Position numbers and translations under genes: made by a program
Assembly: GCA_002839675.1 (NCBI GenBank)
Contig: PGYM01000002.1
Coordinates: 228,111-292,110, forward strand
Length of the DNA: 64,000 bases
Origin: Methanomicrobiales archaeon HGW-Methanomicrobiales-1
GTDB lineage: Archaea > Halobacteriota > Methanomicrobia > Methanomicrobiales > Methanospirillaceae
Direction: 5' to 3'
Notes under the pieces: model-generated
The model's input: only the letters and a program-made list of their open reading frames with translations
Database searches by the model: none
Told to the model about the DNA's origin: nothing
Shown here: positions 1 to 8,692 of the stretch, one piece after another
Numbering within the stretch: the stretch's first letter is position 1
How the letters are laid out: each line of letters begins with the position of its first letter

Positions 1-8
1 GTAAAAAA

Positions 9-626
9 TTATTCTTCTGCTCTCTCGGTAAAAACGATCGAGCCCGAGATACGGGATATCTTGATCTTTATCTTCATACCCGGCTTGGAATTGGCTACAT
101 ACATGATGTAACGTCCCATCTTGACGACCCCGTCCCCACGCTTGGAGATCGACTGGATCTCAACATCCATGATCTGGCCTTCTTCAAGATTCTCGGAAAC
201 GGGTTCTGTGCGGGCTTTTCGCTTTCTTACCGGACGGTGACTTCCACAGGCATCGCAGCGGAGCAGCGTTACACGGTCATCCTTGACAAGACGGGTATCA
301 GGTTTACCGCATTCTGAACAGATTACGTAGTCTTCTACGTAACTCTTGATGATCATCTTGATGAGCGAGATCTCGAATTTCCCGTTAAAGATCGCCCGGT
401 TACCATCAACTTTCCCTGACGTTCCCAGTTCTCCTAAAAGAAACTTCATCAGGTGATCCGGATCACGGCGGACTTTGCTGACAATATCAGTGAAATTCTC
501 AAGAACTGTGGTCTTGCCCTCCACGTATGCTTTGGCCTCGGGAACTACAAAACGTTCCGAAGATTCTGATTTTTCGGTGATATTGGAATAGGCCTGTTTA
601 AGGAGATTTTCATATGAGTCCGTCAT
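9..626 (-). CDS. translation initiation factor aIF2 subunit beta with TRAM tail
   Basis: Beta subunit of archaeal initiation factor 2, which with alpha and gamma carries initiator Met-tRNA to the small ribosomal subunit. Residues 1-16 match the gamma-binding N-terminal helix, a core alpha/beta domain spans about 30-100, and a zinc ribbon uses C103/C106 and C124/C127. Residues about 148-203 ([18 protein letters not shown] onward) look like an added TRAM domain, an RNA-binding module beyond the usual ~140-residue archaeal protein. The frame stays open upstream to 764, but the ATG at 626 gives the conserved [13 protein letters not shown] start. No clear Shine-Dalgarno (SD) sequence precedes it. 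The gamma subunit lies far away at 54864. Confidence 0.93.
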   Translation of the reverse strand: MTDSYENLLKQAYSNITEKSESSERFVVPEAKAYVEGKTTVLENFTDIVSKVRRDPDHLMKFLLGELGTSGKVDGNRAIFNGKFEISLIKMIIKSYVEDYVICSECGKPDTRLVKDDRVTLLRCDACGSHRPVRKRKARTEPVSENLEEGQIMDVEIQSISKRGDGVVKMGRYIMYVANSKPGMKIKIKISRISGSIVFTERAEE

Positions 627-825
627 AGTTGTATAATATAAAGGCGCCCTGCATCCAAAAGACTTTCTCAGGAAAGATACATTCCCGACAACACCCTTAT
701 TTTTGTCCATGAATTGAAATGGGCGGGTCTGGGGCAATTTCAGGAAGAAGTCCCGGCCCCACATACGGGATTGTGTAATAGAATCATATTCACAAAAAGG
801 TAGTTTCTTGTTATTAAGGTTAAAA

Positions 826-1308
826 TTATACTTTTATTGAAGAAGATACGAGCGCGATTAATTCTTTGTTCGTTTTCACATTTTCTACATCATTCTGGTT
901 GATATTAGTCACGGCAACTGACACCATTCCCCGGGCTTCGATCCATTTTTTAAACGTTTCATCCGCTTGGCCAGGTCTGCCACCATGCGTGGAAAAAGCA
1001 ACCGCCGGTTTTCCCATGCAACCCTTAAGCCCGGCAATTGCAGCATGAATCGCAGGGGTTGGCTTGAACGCCCAGACCGGGGAACCGAAAACCACCAGAT
1101 CATACTCGGATACATCAACGGATGCCGGCTCAATTGTCGTCAGCTCTTCCCCGCGTGCCATCTTGCACCTGACCAGGAACCGTGTCAGCCGCGAATACGG
1201 TGCAACATCATTAATTTCCACAAGAAATGAGTCGAATGCTGAAGACAGGTGTTGGGCAATATGACGGGTATTTCCGGTCTCGCTGTGATATATAATGCAG
1301 ATTTTCAT
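826..1308 (-). CDS. flavodoxin family protein
   Basis: A 160-residue single-domain flavodoxin fold, likely a cytoplasmic FMN-binding electron carrier or FMN-dependent quinone/iron reductase. The N-terminal strand and phosphate loop are clear: [18 protein letters not shown], with SETGNT at residues 9-14 contacting the FMN phosphate. The central [16 protein letters not shown] segment resembles the isoalloxazine-binding 50s loop, and [11 protein letters not shown] resembles the 90s loop of flavodoxin-like reductases. It stands alone between aIF2-beta and ilvC on the same strand, so the redox partner cannot be told from context. Confidence 0.85.
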   Translation of the reverse strand: MKICIIYHSETGNTRHIAQHLSSAFDSFLVEINDVAPYSRLTRFLVRCKMARGEELTTIEPASVDVSEYDLVVFGSPVWAFKPTPAIHAAIAGLKGCMGKPAVAFSTHGGRPGQADETFKKWIEARGMVSVAVTNINQNDVENVKTNKELIALVSSSIKV

Positions 1309-1360
1309 CTACTGATAGGTAAGCAGCCGGATGCAAAAAAGATATCAGAAAAAAAGAGGA

Positions 1361-2416
1361 TTATTTCTTGCGGGCAGGTGCTTTCACTGCCTTTTTCGCG
1401 GTTGGTTTAACAGGTTTCTTTCCCTCGTTCTGCTGGAACTGGGGCATCATTCCGCGGACTTCTTTGCCCACTTCTTCAATAAGATGGTCCTCATCTGCTG
1501 CGGTGAGCGCGTTAAAGACCGGCCGGTTTACCATGTTCTCAAGCATCCATTCCCGGGCAAACTTACCGCTCTGGATCTCTTCGAGGATCTCCTCCATCGC
1601 GATATAACTCTCTTCTCCAATAACACGAGGCCCTCTTGTGAGATCGCCATACTGCGCGGTGTTGCTGATGTACTTGCGCATGTTTGTCAGCCCGCCTTCA
1701 TAGATCAGGTCAACAATGAGTTTTGTCTCATGAAGTACTTCGAGATATGCCATCTCGGGTGCATAACCCGCGTCAACGAGAGTTTCAAATCCCGCTTTAA
1801 TTAAGGACGTCATACCGCCACAGAGAACGGCCTGTTCACCAAATAGATCGGTCTCGGTCTCTTCACGGAATGAAGTCTCTAATACCACTGCACGGGTTGC
1901 CCCGATTCCCTTTGCATAGGCAAGCGCGATCTTATGCGCATTTCCCGAATGATCCTGGTGGATTGCGATAAGAGCGGGGACACCTTTGCCTTCCTCGTAC
2001 TGGCGGCGCACCATAAAGCCGGGGCCCTTTGGCGCGACCATGATCACGTCAACATTAGAGGGGGGGACGATCTGGCCGAAGTGGATATTGAACCCATGGG
2101 AGAACATCAGGCATTTGTTCGCAGTCAAATATGGCAAAATCTCAGCACGGAAGACTGTGCCTTGGTGTTCATCCGGTAAGAGTATCTGGATAATGTCTGC
2201 TTTCTTGACGGCTTCTGCAACCGTCATCACTTTCATGCCATCCTTACTTGCAGCATCCCAGCTCTTGCCTTTGCGCAGGCCAATAACGACATCGAGTCCG
2301 CTGTCTTTTAAGTTCAGTGATTGTCCGCGCCCCTGGGAGCCATAGCCGATAACAGCAATGCGCTTGCCTTTCAGCACACCGATATCCGCATCCGCCTCGT
2401 AGTATTTTTCCATCAT
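1361..2416 (-). CDS. ilvC: ketol-acid reductoisomerase
   Basis: Class I KARI: isomerises and reduces acetolactate or acetohydroxybutyrate with NAD(P)H in valine, leucine and isoleucine synthesis. The Rossmann nucleotide loop GYGSQG is at residues 24-29, and the helical C-terminal domain carries the acidic Mg-binding motifs ([17 protein letters not shown]). The ATG at 2416 has a well-placed AAGGA six bases upstream, so the longer frame to 2443 is not used. The 351-residue product is longer than the usual ~330 because of a basic Lys/Ala/Pro tail (last 19 residues, [19 protein letters not shown]). No ilvB/ilvN neighbours are present. Confidence 0.96.
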   Translation of the reverse strand: MMEKYYEADADIGVLKGKRIAVIGYGSQGRGQSLNLKDSGLDVVIGLRKGKSWDAASKDGMKVMTVAEAVKKADIIQILLPDEHQGTVFRAEILPYLTANKCLMFSHGFNIHFGQIVPPSNVDVIMVAPKGPGFMVRRQYEEGKGVPALIAIHQDHSGNAHKIALAYAKGIGATRAVVLETSFREETETDLFGEQAVLCGGMTSLIKAGFETLVDAGYAPEMAYLEVLHETKLIVDLIYEGGLTNMRKYISNTAQYGDLTRGPRVIGEESYIAMEEILEEIQSGKFAREWMLENMVNRPVFNALTAADEDHLIEEVGKEVRGMMPQFQQNEGKKPVKPTAKKAVKAPARKK

Positions 2417-2448
2417 GATAGTTCCTTTTGATATCAGCAACAAAGCAC

Positions 2449-2467
2449 ATAAATATTATATAAAAAA
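2449..2467. promoter_or_regulatory. shared AT-rich promoter element between ilvC and mptA
   Basis: The only AT-rich tract between divergent ilvC (start 2416, minus) and mptA (start 2503, plus) is ATAAATATTATATAAAAAA. It reads as a TATA-like box on both strands and lies about 35-50 bases from each start, which is compatible with archaeal TBP sites. Two overlapping boxes would make expression of the two genes mutually exclusive or co-regulated. Inference only. Confidence 0.5.
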
Positions 2468-2502
2468 ACTAAAGAAGACACTTGGAAGAGCGATAAGCAG
2501 CC

Positions 2503-3504
2503 ATGACCATTACCACACCCACAGACCAGAATCTGGACAGAACGTTCAACAGGGAACTGCCAGACGTGCAGGCTTCATCTCCTGATGTCCGGATTAACCT
2601 TACACGGGTCGGCGTGAAAAACGTAAAAAAACTTGTCGAAGTTCACCGAAATGACAAACGTCCGGTCATTTTTATATCCAATTTCGATGTCTATGTCGAT
2701 CTGCCCGGAAGCCTCAAGGGAGCAAACCTTTCACGGAATTTTGAAGTGATTGATGAAGTGCTCCAGCAGGCGATCGATGGCGACGTGAACATGATAGAGA
2801 AACTCTGCAGTGTTGTTGCAAGGAAACTTCTCGACCGGCATGAATATGCAGACAGGACCGAAGTATTCATGCGCAGCGAGTTCATGGTCAAGCGTGAGAC
2901 GCCGGTCAGCCACACGGTCTGCCATGAAGTCGTTAAAGTACACGCAAGTGCTGTTGCACGCCGCACCTTCAGGGACCCAATCGTCAGAAAGAGCATTGGT
3001 GCAGAAGTGACCGGTATGACCGCCTGTCCCTGTGCACAGAACATCATGAAGGAACGGGCAATGCGGGTACTGCAGGGACTTGACGTCGACCAACAAAGTA
3101 TCGACGCGTTCTTTGCAGAAGTTCCCATGGCAACCCACAACCAGCGCGGAAAAGGGTTTCTCAGTATAGAGACGGATGATGACCAGCATGTGGATCTTGA
3201 AAAGGTCATCGGTATTCTCAAAGCCTCGATGAGCAGTGGTATCTACGAACTCCTCAAAAGAGGAGACGAAGGCCATGTGGTGCTTGCCGCGCACAAAAAC
3301 CCACGGTTTGTTGAAGACTGCGTCAGGCAGATGGCCAAAAAAGTGCTTGCAGAATTTGAGTATCTTTCCGGCGATTCTGTTGTTACTATCAAGCAGACCA
3401 ATGAAGAAAGCATCCACCAGCATGATGCTTATGCCGAACGACAGGCAACCATCGCCGAGCTTGTCGATGAAATGAATGGTGAAAACCGAAGTAATGGTGA
3501 GTAA
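2503..3504 (+). CDS. mptA: GTP cyclohydrolase MptA (FolE2-type)
   Basis: GTP cyclohydrolase IV, the Fe(II)-dependent first enzyme of the pterin branch of tetrahydromethanopterin synthesis in methanogens, converting GTP to 7,8-dihydroneopterin 2',3'-cyclic phosphate. The 333-residue length matches the family. Diagnostic segments are the N-terminal LPDVQ block, HEVVKVHASAV with metal-ligand histidines, and GMTACPCAQN holding the conserved cysteines of the FolE2/COG1469 group. The gene diverges from ilvC and has only a weak purine-rich SD (GGAAGAG) about 12 bases before the ATG. It is followed by the long frh leader. Confidence 0.93.
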   Translation: MTITTPTDQNLDRTFNRELPDVQASSPDVRINLTRVGVKNVKKLVEVHRNDKRPVIFISNFDVYVDLPGSLKGANLSRNFEVIDEVLQQAIDGDVNMIEKLCSVVARKLLDRHEYADRTEVFMRSEFMVKRETPVSHTVCHEVVKVHASAVARRTFRDPIVRKSIGAEVTGMTACPCAQNIMKERAMRVLQGLDVDQQSIDAFFAEVPMATHNQRGKGFLSIETDDDQHVDLEKVIGILKASMSSGIYELLKRGDEGHVVLAAHKNPRFVEDCVRQMAKKVLAEFEYLSGDSVVTIKQTNEESIHQHDAYAERQATIAELVDEMNGENRSNGE

Positions 3505-3658
3505 AACAGCAATTCAATTACCATTATTTGTATGAATGGTTAATTATTGTTCCAAAAAAATCTTAATACACACTTTTTTTACAAAATAAATCGATTTTTG
3601 TTTTTATTTTCTTTGTTTTATCGGCACACGAACAGATAATAAAGGTTATTAGAGGGCT

Positions 3659-3772
3659 CGTGTAAAATAAGGTTGAACGTACTTTGTACGGTCACTTATC
3701 TCGAGATGAGAGATGTATACAGCAATTTTGTACTGCTATACGAACAACTCAACATAAAATGAGGCGATAATA
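3659..3772 (+). promoter_or_regulatory. frh operon promoter and structured leader
   Basis: A TATA-like TAAAATAA (3662-3669) lies about 105 bases before frhA. Downstream are three successive dyads: CGTAC-TTT-GTACG (3678-3690), the perfect palindrome ATCTCGAGAT (3698-3707), and GTATACAGCA paired with TGCTATAC (3715-3741, one bulged base). An SD, GAGGCG (3761-3766), precedes the TTG start at 3773. The DNA before it (3505-3658) is very AT-rich and has no gene. The dyads could be operators or RNA hairpins; the sequence alone does not decide. Confidence 0.45.
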
Positions 3773-5140
3773 TTGTCGAAAGTAGTAGAGATTTCCCCAA
3801 CCACAAGACATGAGGGACACTCAAAGTTGGTCTTGAAGGTTAACGACGCTGGCATCATCGAAACGGGTAACTGGTGCTCCATTACCCCGGTGAGAGGCGT
3901 TGAGAAACTTGCTGTCGGAAAGACACCAGAGCAAGTTCCCAAGATCGCATCACGTGTCTGCGGTATCTGTCCGGTTGCACACAACCTTGCAGGTACTGAA
4001 GCGATGGAAGCATCCATCAAGTGCGAGATCCCAAAGGACGCAAAGATGCTCCGTCACATCGTGCAGCTGGGCAACCGTGCCCACAGCATTGCACTGCATG
4101 ATATACTGATCCTGCCCGATTTCTATATACCGGGCACTGAGACCAAGATCAACCCGTTCACGGCAGAAGAGCCGGTACGCACCGTTGCAAAGCGGATCCA
4201 GAGAATCCGTGAGATCAGCCAGACTATCTGTCAGATCGCCGGTGGCGAAGCAATCCACCCGAGCAACACCCGTATCGGGGGTATGTACCGCAACTGCTCC
4301 GAACTGGCAAAGACCAAGATGTACGACTTGGCAAAGGAAGGACTTGTCCTTGCCCACGCTCAGTCAGAGTTCATGATCGCAGTCATCCGCAGCTACCACA
4401 AGAGAGACTTTGTGGATGTTGGCGGCATGAAGGTTCCGATGGTCAAGGAACTCGGTTACCACAACCAGGGCTACCTTGCAACCCACGCGTTCTATGGAAG
4501 CTCCAGCCAGGAAGAATGCCCCAGCTGGGACATCAACCGGTTCAAGGAAGTCCGTCCATGGGACTGGTATATGGGTGAGATGGAAATCTCGCTCGAAGAG
4601 CCAAAGTACCCCATTGGTGGAACCACCAAGCTCGGCACCAAGGTCAACCCCCAGATGGAAGCCTGCACCGGCATTCCGATGTACGACGGCCAGCCCGTTG
4701 AAGTCGGCCCCCGTGCCCGTCTCGCAGTCTACAAGGGCTACGACGAAAAAGGCACCCAGGGACAGAATGTTGCCCGTGAGATGGAATACCAGGACTGCTT
4801 CTACGAGATGATCGACTGCATTGACGAACTTAACCCGAGCGGTAAGGTCGTTGCAGACTACATCCCCGACGGTGACGGTTCACTCGGCTGGGCATCAAAT
4901 GAAGCCCCCCGTGGAACCGATGTCCACATTGCACGTGTTAAGGACTGGAAGGTCCAGTACTTCTCCATGCTGGTCCCGACCACCTGGAACTTTGCAACCT
5001 GCAGCGCTGCACTCAAGGGTGCACCCTGGCAGCTTGCCGAAGTTATCATGCGTGGGTATGACCCCTGTGTGTCATGTGCAACCCATATGATCGTGATCGA
5101 TGAGGACAACCGGTTAGTAGCCCAGAAACTCATCGAGTGA
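3773..5140 (+). CDS. frhA: coenzyme F420-reducing [NiFe] hydrogenase, alpha subunit
   Basis: Large catalytic subunit of the F420-reducing hydrogenase, which oxidises H2 at a NiFe(CN)2CO centre for F420 reduction in methanogenesis. The N-terminal nickel motif RVCGICPVAH is at residues 61-70 (C63, C66) and the C-terminal motif DPCVSCATH at 430-438. The 17 residues after His438 are the peptide expected to be removed by the maturation protease encoded next door. Translation starts at TTG 3773, supported by GAGGCG eight bases upstream. First gene of frhADGB. Confidence 0.97.
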   Translation: MSKVVEISPTTRHEGHSKLVLKVNDAGIIETGNWCSITPVRGVEKLAVGKTPEQVPKIASRVCGICPVAHNLAGTEAMEASIKCEIPKDAKMLRHIVQLGNRAHSIALHDILILPDFYIPGTETKINPFTAEEPVRTVAKRIQRIREISQTICQIAGGEAIHPSNTRIGGMYRNCSELAKTKMYDLAKEGLVLAHAQSEFMIAVIRSYHKRDFVDVGGMKVPMVKELGYHNQGYLATHAFYGSSSQEECPSWDINRFKEVRPWDWYMGEMEISLEEPKYPIGGTTKLGTKVNPQMEACTGIPMYDGQPVEVGPRARLAVYKGYDEKGTQGQNVAREMEYQDCFYEMIDCIDELNPSGKVVADYIPDGDGSLGWASNEAPRGTDVHIARVKDWKVQYFSMLVPTTWNFATCSAALKGAPWQLAEVIMRGYDPCVSCATHMIVIDEDNRLVAQKLIE

Positions 5141-5150
5141 GCGTACATAA

Positions 5151-5672
5151 ATGCTGTATCCAGAGATCGTGATTGTAGGGTGTGGAAACCCCCTGTTTGC
5201 CGATGACGGGTTCGGACCCGCTGTTGCAGAAGAAATGCAGAAGCTCTCACTTCCCGACAATGTGAAAGTAGAAGACGGGGGCCTTGGTGCCCCTCATTTT
5301 ATTTTTTCCCTGCTCGACCCGGAAGTGACGAAACGACTCATCATCGTTGATATTGCGGACTTTGGTGCGGAGCCTGGCTCAATTGCGAAGTTCCGTATGG
5401 AAGACCTGCCCCCGGGCAGTTACCGCGATGCACATTCCTGGGATCTCACTGAGCCGCTGGAGCGGATCAAAGACCAGATCGATATCACGGTTATCGGATG
5501 CCAGCAAAAATACGTCTCCGATCCCGAAATGGAAATCGGGATTTCCGATGAAGTTTCAAAAGCTATTCCCAAAACAGTACGAATCGTACTGGATATGATT
5601 GGTGATTATAATGGGATTACTAGACAGTGTCTTCAAGAAGAACATCAGTGCGGCACCTCAGAAACCCGCTGA
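5151..5672 (+). CDS. frhD: F420 hydrogenase maturation endopeptidase
   Basis: Nickel-dependent protease of the HycI/HyaD family that trims the C-terminus of FrhA after nickel insertion. The N-terminal GCGNPLFADDGFGPAVAEEM contains the conserved Gly-Asn and acidic metal ligands, and AHSWDL around residue 95 supplies the histidine. It lies 10 bases after frhA. The last 62 bases overlap the start of frhG in another frame, so FrhD carries a tail (about residues 150-173) that may be dispensable. The overlap suggests translational coupling. Confidence 0.93.
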   Translation: MLYPEIVIVGCGNPLFADDGFGPAVAEEMQKLSLPDNVKVEDGGLGAPHFIFSLLDPEVTKRLIIVDIADFGAEPGSIAKFRMEDLPPGSYRDAHSWDLTEPLERIKDQIDITVIGCQQKYVSDPEMEIGISDEVSKAIPKTVRIVLDMIGDYNGITRQCLQEEHQCGTSETR

Positions 5673-6474
5673 TGTAGCAAAACCAGTAGAAACAAAAAAG
5701 GAGGTTAAGCCTGTGGCAGACAAAATTACAGTGGGCTATACACACCTGAGTGGGTGTACCGGTTGTACTGTGGCATTAGCAGACAACTACGCCGGATTGT
5801 TAACGCTCCTCGACAAATACGTTGACCTTAAGTACATGCCAACACTTGCAGATGCAAGGCACATCCAGAAGGTTGATGTATCATTCGTTGAGGGTTCAGT
5901 CTGTATTAACGACAAACTCGCAGTGGAAGAGATCAAGGAAACCCGTGAAAAGTCAGCAGTGGTAGTGGCACTCGGTGGCTGCGCCTGTTACGGCAACATC
6001 ACCCGGTTCTGCCGCGGTGGCCAGCAGAACCAGCCGGCACAAGAGGCATACCTGCCAATCGGTGACCTGATCAAGGTCGATGTGTACATCCCCGGATGCG
6101 CACCATCACCCCAGCTGATCAGGAACGTAGCCGTTGCAGCATACCTGCTCTTAAAGGGATCCCCCGAACAGAAGGCTCTTGCAACTGCATACTTAAAGCC
6201 CCTCATGATGGCAGCAGACAAGGGAACCAGCGCATGCTTCTGCGACCTGATGACCAACGTCATCAACCAGGGCCTGTGCATGGGATGCGGCAGCTGTGCA
6301 GCAGCCTGCCCGGTTCGTGCAATTACTCACGAGTACGGCAAGCCCCAGGGTGAGCGCGACCTGTGCATCAAGTGCGGTGCGTGCTATAACCAGTGCCCAC
6401 GAAGCTGGTTCAGCTTCGATGTGGTATCTGCATATGAGTCGATCAACGAGACTATCATGGCGGCACTCCAGTAG
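5611..6474 (+). CDS. frhG: coenzyme F420-reducing hydrogenase, gamma subunit
   Basis: Small electron-transfer subunit linking the NiFe site in FrhA to FrhB. After a Lys/Pro-rich N-terminus (residues 10-35) come the proximal cluster ligands (HLSGCTGCTVAL, GGCACYGN, PGCAPS) and two ferredoxin-type [4Fe-4S] motifs near the C-terminus (CMGCGSCAAACP and CIKCGACYNQCP). The ATG at 5611 has GGTGAT upstream (5601-5606) and is preferred over an in-frame TTG at 5599. It starts inside frhD and is directly followed by frhB. Confidence 0.96.
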   Translation: MGLLDSVFKKNISAAPQKPADVAKPVETKKEVKPVADKITVGYTHLSGCTGCTVALADNYAGLLTLLDKYVDLKYMPTLADARHIQKVDVSFVEGSVCINDKLAVEEIKETREKSAVVVALGGCACYGNITRFCRGGQQNQPAQEAYLPIGDLIKVDVYIPGCAPSPQLIRNVAVAAYLLLKGSPEQKALATAYLKPLMMAADKGTSACFCDLMTNVINQGLCMGCGSCAAACPVRAITHEYGKPQGERDLCIKCGACYNQCPRSWFSFDVVSAYESINETIMAALQ

Positions 6475-6483
6475 GTGATTGAA

Positions 6484-7410
6484 ATGGGAGCAGAACTCGG
6501 TAATTACAAATCATGCGTCTCAGCACGAAGCACCGACAAGGAGATTCTCAAGCACGCACAGGATGGCGGTATCGTCAGCCAGCTGTTTGGATTCGCACTT
6601 GACGAGGGCATCATTGACGGCGCAATTGTTGCAGCCAACAAGGAATTCGCGGCAAAGTACCCGTCGAAAGTCATGGCTGACAACTCAAACTTCGACATGA
6701 TCGAGCCATGGAGACCAATTCCAGCCATTGTCAACACAAGGGCAGAATTGATCGCCGCAGCCGGTACCAAGTACAACGTCAGCCCGAACGTTTCGATGAT
6801 CAAGGAAGCAACACGTAGCTTCGGTCTCGACAAGGTCGGTATCGTTGGAACCCCCTGCCAGATGCAGGCAATCAGGAAACTCCAGCTGTACCCCGTTGGT
6901 GCCCGGGATGTCGGCGCCAGCATTGCACTTGCAGTCGGTATCTTCTGCATGGAGAACTTCCCCTACCAGTCCATCCTTCAGCTCGTGGAAGACCACGCAG
7001 CCATGAAGATGGAATCCGTCAAGAAGATGGAGATCGGAAAGGGCAAGTTCTGGGTATACGGCAAGCGCGGACAGGTAGTCCAGCTGCCACTCAAAGTGAC
7101 CCACAAGTACGAGCAGCCAGGATGCAAAGTATGTCTTGACTACGTTGCAAACCTCGGCGATATCTCAACCGGATCTGTTGGCAGCCCCGATGGATGGTCA
7201 ACTGTCATGGTCAGGTCCAAGATCGGAGACTCGGTCTGGGCAAAGGCAATGGCAGCAGGTTGCTTCGAAACCCAGCCAATCGAAAAGGTCAAGCCAGGTC
7301 TTGAACTCGTAAGCAAGCTCGCAAACGAGAAGATCTCAAAGAACAAAGCAACGCTCGAAGCGCGTGCAACGTTCGGTGTGGGCAAGGCTCTCCGGAACCC
7401 CTACATCTAA
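6484..7410 (+). CDS. frhB: coenzyme F420-reducing hydrogenase, beta subunit
   Basis: FAD- and [4Fe-4S]-containing subunit that passes electrons from the hydrogenase core to F420; related to the F420 modules of other methanogen enzymes. The N-terminal SARSTDKEILKHAQDGGIV block, the GTPCQMQAIRKL motif and PGCKVCLDYVANLGDIS (cluster and flavin region) are diagnostic. I chose the ATG at 6484 because AGGTGA (6473-6478) is well spaced before it; an in-frame GTG at 6475 lies inside that SD. Last gene of the frh operon, followed by a strong T-run. Confidence 0.96.
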   Translation: MGAELGNYKSCVSARSTDKEILKHAQDGGIVSQLFGFALDEGIIDGAIVAANKEFAAKYPSKVMADNSNFDMIEPWRPIPAIVNTRAELIAAAGTKYNVSPNVSMIKEATRSFGLDKVGIVGTPCQMQAIRKLQLYPVGARDVGASIALAVGIFCMENFPYQSILQLVEDHAAMKMESVKKMEIGKGKFWVYGKRGQVVQLPLKVTHKYEQPGCKVCLDYVANLGDISTGSVGSPDGWSTVMVRSKIGDSVWAKAMAAGCFETQPIEKVKPGLELVSKLANEKISKNKATLEARATFGVGKALRNPYI

Positions 7411-7433
7411 TTTTTTTTTATTTCTGCTTTTTT
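7411..7433 (+). terminator. T-rich terminator of the frh operon
   Basis: Nine T residues immediately after the frhB stop codon, then TTT and TTTTTT runs. T-tracts of this kind terminate archaeal RNA polymerase without needing a hairpin. Confidence 0.7.
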
Positions 7434-7701
7434 CCTATATCCTTTTATCCGGGTACTAAAAACTCCGGATGTGCATAAGCGCCGGATAAACACTTCGAAA
7501 GTCAGCACCACAATAATCGGGTGCTTCTCGCCCGGCTTCTTCGCTCTTTAAGGGGGATTGTAAAGCACATCGGGAATCGCATCCCGGGCAACATAACGGG
7601 GGTGCTAGCCATTCACGGGATTGTAACCCTCCCCCGAACACAAAAAACGTTTAACAGCTTACGGCGAAAGTTCATTATCCAGCACAACCGGAGGGAGATA
7701 T
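7434..7701. other. intergenic region with two hairpins, no gene seen
   Basis: No convincing coding region. Visible structures are AGCACC/GGTGCT (7504-7509 with 7520-7525), CGGGA/TCCCG (7571-7575 with 7582-7586), and a repeated GGGATTGTAA (7554-7563 and 7617-7626). The final GGAGGGAGAT is the SD of the next gene. The region could be a structured 5' leader or a small RNA; neither is established. Confidence 0.35.
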
Positions 7702-8670
7702 ATGAACATCAATACCATGCGTGCCACAATCCTGATCATACTTCTTGCATTCATGGTTACACCGGTTGCTGCATCGGTCTATTACACATCGAGTGCTCCC
7801 CAGATAATTACCAAGGGCGACACGTTTACCATAAGCGGTACCAGTGCAAAAAACGGCATGGTTACCATCTGGATCATCGGAAGAAATTACTTTGATACTT
7901 TCACGGCCACACCGGATCGGTTTGGGAATTTCTCGGCCACACTAAAACCCACGACCACGGAAAAGTTCTCCAGTGGCCAGTATGCCGTATTACTCCAGGA
8001 CCCGGGCGCGAGTGGCACCATGGAGATTGAGCCCGGGACGGATAGCAGCGGTAACCTCACTATCATGAATCGCGGAAAAATAATTGAAAGGATCGGTGCC
8101 CGCCAGGATCTCAAAGGAAACGTCCAGCCGGTAGTTGCCAAGCTTATGGACGCTGCAAAAATCCAGAACGTTGATGACACATTCCTGCCCGAATATTTTT
8201 TTGTTGAAGAACCGTCCGTGCAGTTCGATAACCTGATTTCCGTATCCACAATACATCTCCCTGACCAGATAACCGGGGAGCGGATCGCTATTACCGGAAC
8301 AACGAATATGGGCCCGGAAAATTCCCTCCGTGCCCAAGTCTACAACAGGAATACAAACGCGCTCATCACATCAAACACGCTTCCTGTTGTGGCAGGAAAC
8401 CATATCAACCGCTGGACCTACGAACTCAATGATCCCGGCCTGCCCCAGGGAGAATACTACATAACCGTAGGATGGACGAAATCAAATCAGGCAGGCACGG
8501 GGCTGGCAAAATTTACCGTAAAAGATCCGACACACACCACGCAAACACCACTCCCCTTCTCCGGTATTGAAAAAGAGATACCGCGGGATGATGTTTCTAC
8601 GCTCTTATTCCTCACCATCAGCGGGGTGCTCATTCTCATCCTGATTGTCTTTGCCGTTGGGAAAAAATGA
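7702..8670 (+). CDS. secreted, C-terminally anchored surface protein
   Basis: A 322-residue exported protein. Residues 1-25 form a signal peptide ending near VAA-SVYY. The body is beta-rich with no catalytic motif and contains a GDTFTISGTSAKNGMVTIWI segment typical of repeated domains in Methanomicrobiales surface proteins (from memory of that family; no search made). One transmembrane helix (about 297-318) and a short charged tail anchor it. A strong SD (GGAGGGAGAT) fixes the start. Probably a cell-envelope structural or adhesive protein; the role is unknown. Confidence 0.75.
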   Translation: MNINTMRATILIILLAFMVTPVAASVYYTSSAPQIITKGDTFTISGTSAKNGMVTIWIIGRNYFDTFTATPDRFGNFSATLKPTTTEKFSSGQYAVLLQDPGASGTMEIEPGTDSSGNLTIMNRGKIIERIGARQDLKGNVQPVVAKLMDAAKIQNVDDTFLPEYFFVEEPSVQFDNLISVSTIHLPDQITGERIAITGTTNMGPENSLRAQVYNRNTNALITSNTLPVVAGNHINRWTYELNDPGLPQGEYYITVGWTKSNQAGTGLAKFTVKDPTHTTQTPLPFSGIEKEIPRDDVSTLLFLTISGVLILILIVFAVGKK

Positions 8671-8692
8671 ACGGTGAATGGGACTTAGCCGC

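Noticed and set aside
627-764. 46-residue N-terminal extension of aIF2-beta
   Set aside because: The conserved family start is the ATG at 626; the extension has no family character and contains what looks like promoter DNA.
1331-1804. 157-residue plus-strand reading frame opposite ilvC
   Set aside because: It lies wholly within well-conserved ilvC on the other strand, has no SD and no recognisable domain.
7456-7641. 61-residue minus-strand frame between frhB and the surface-protein gene
   Set aside because: No SD or family resemblance; overlaps the hairpin region.
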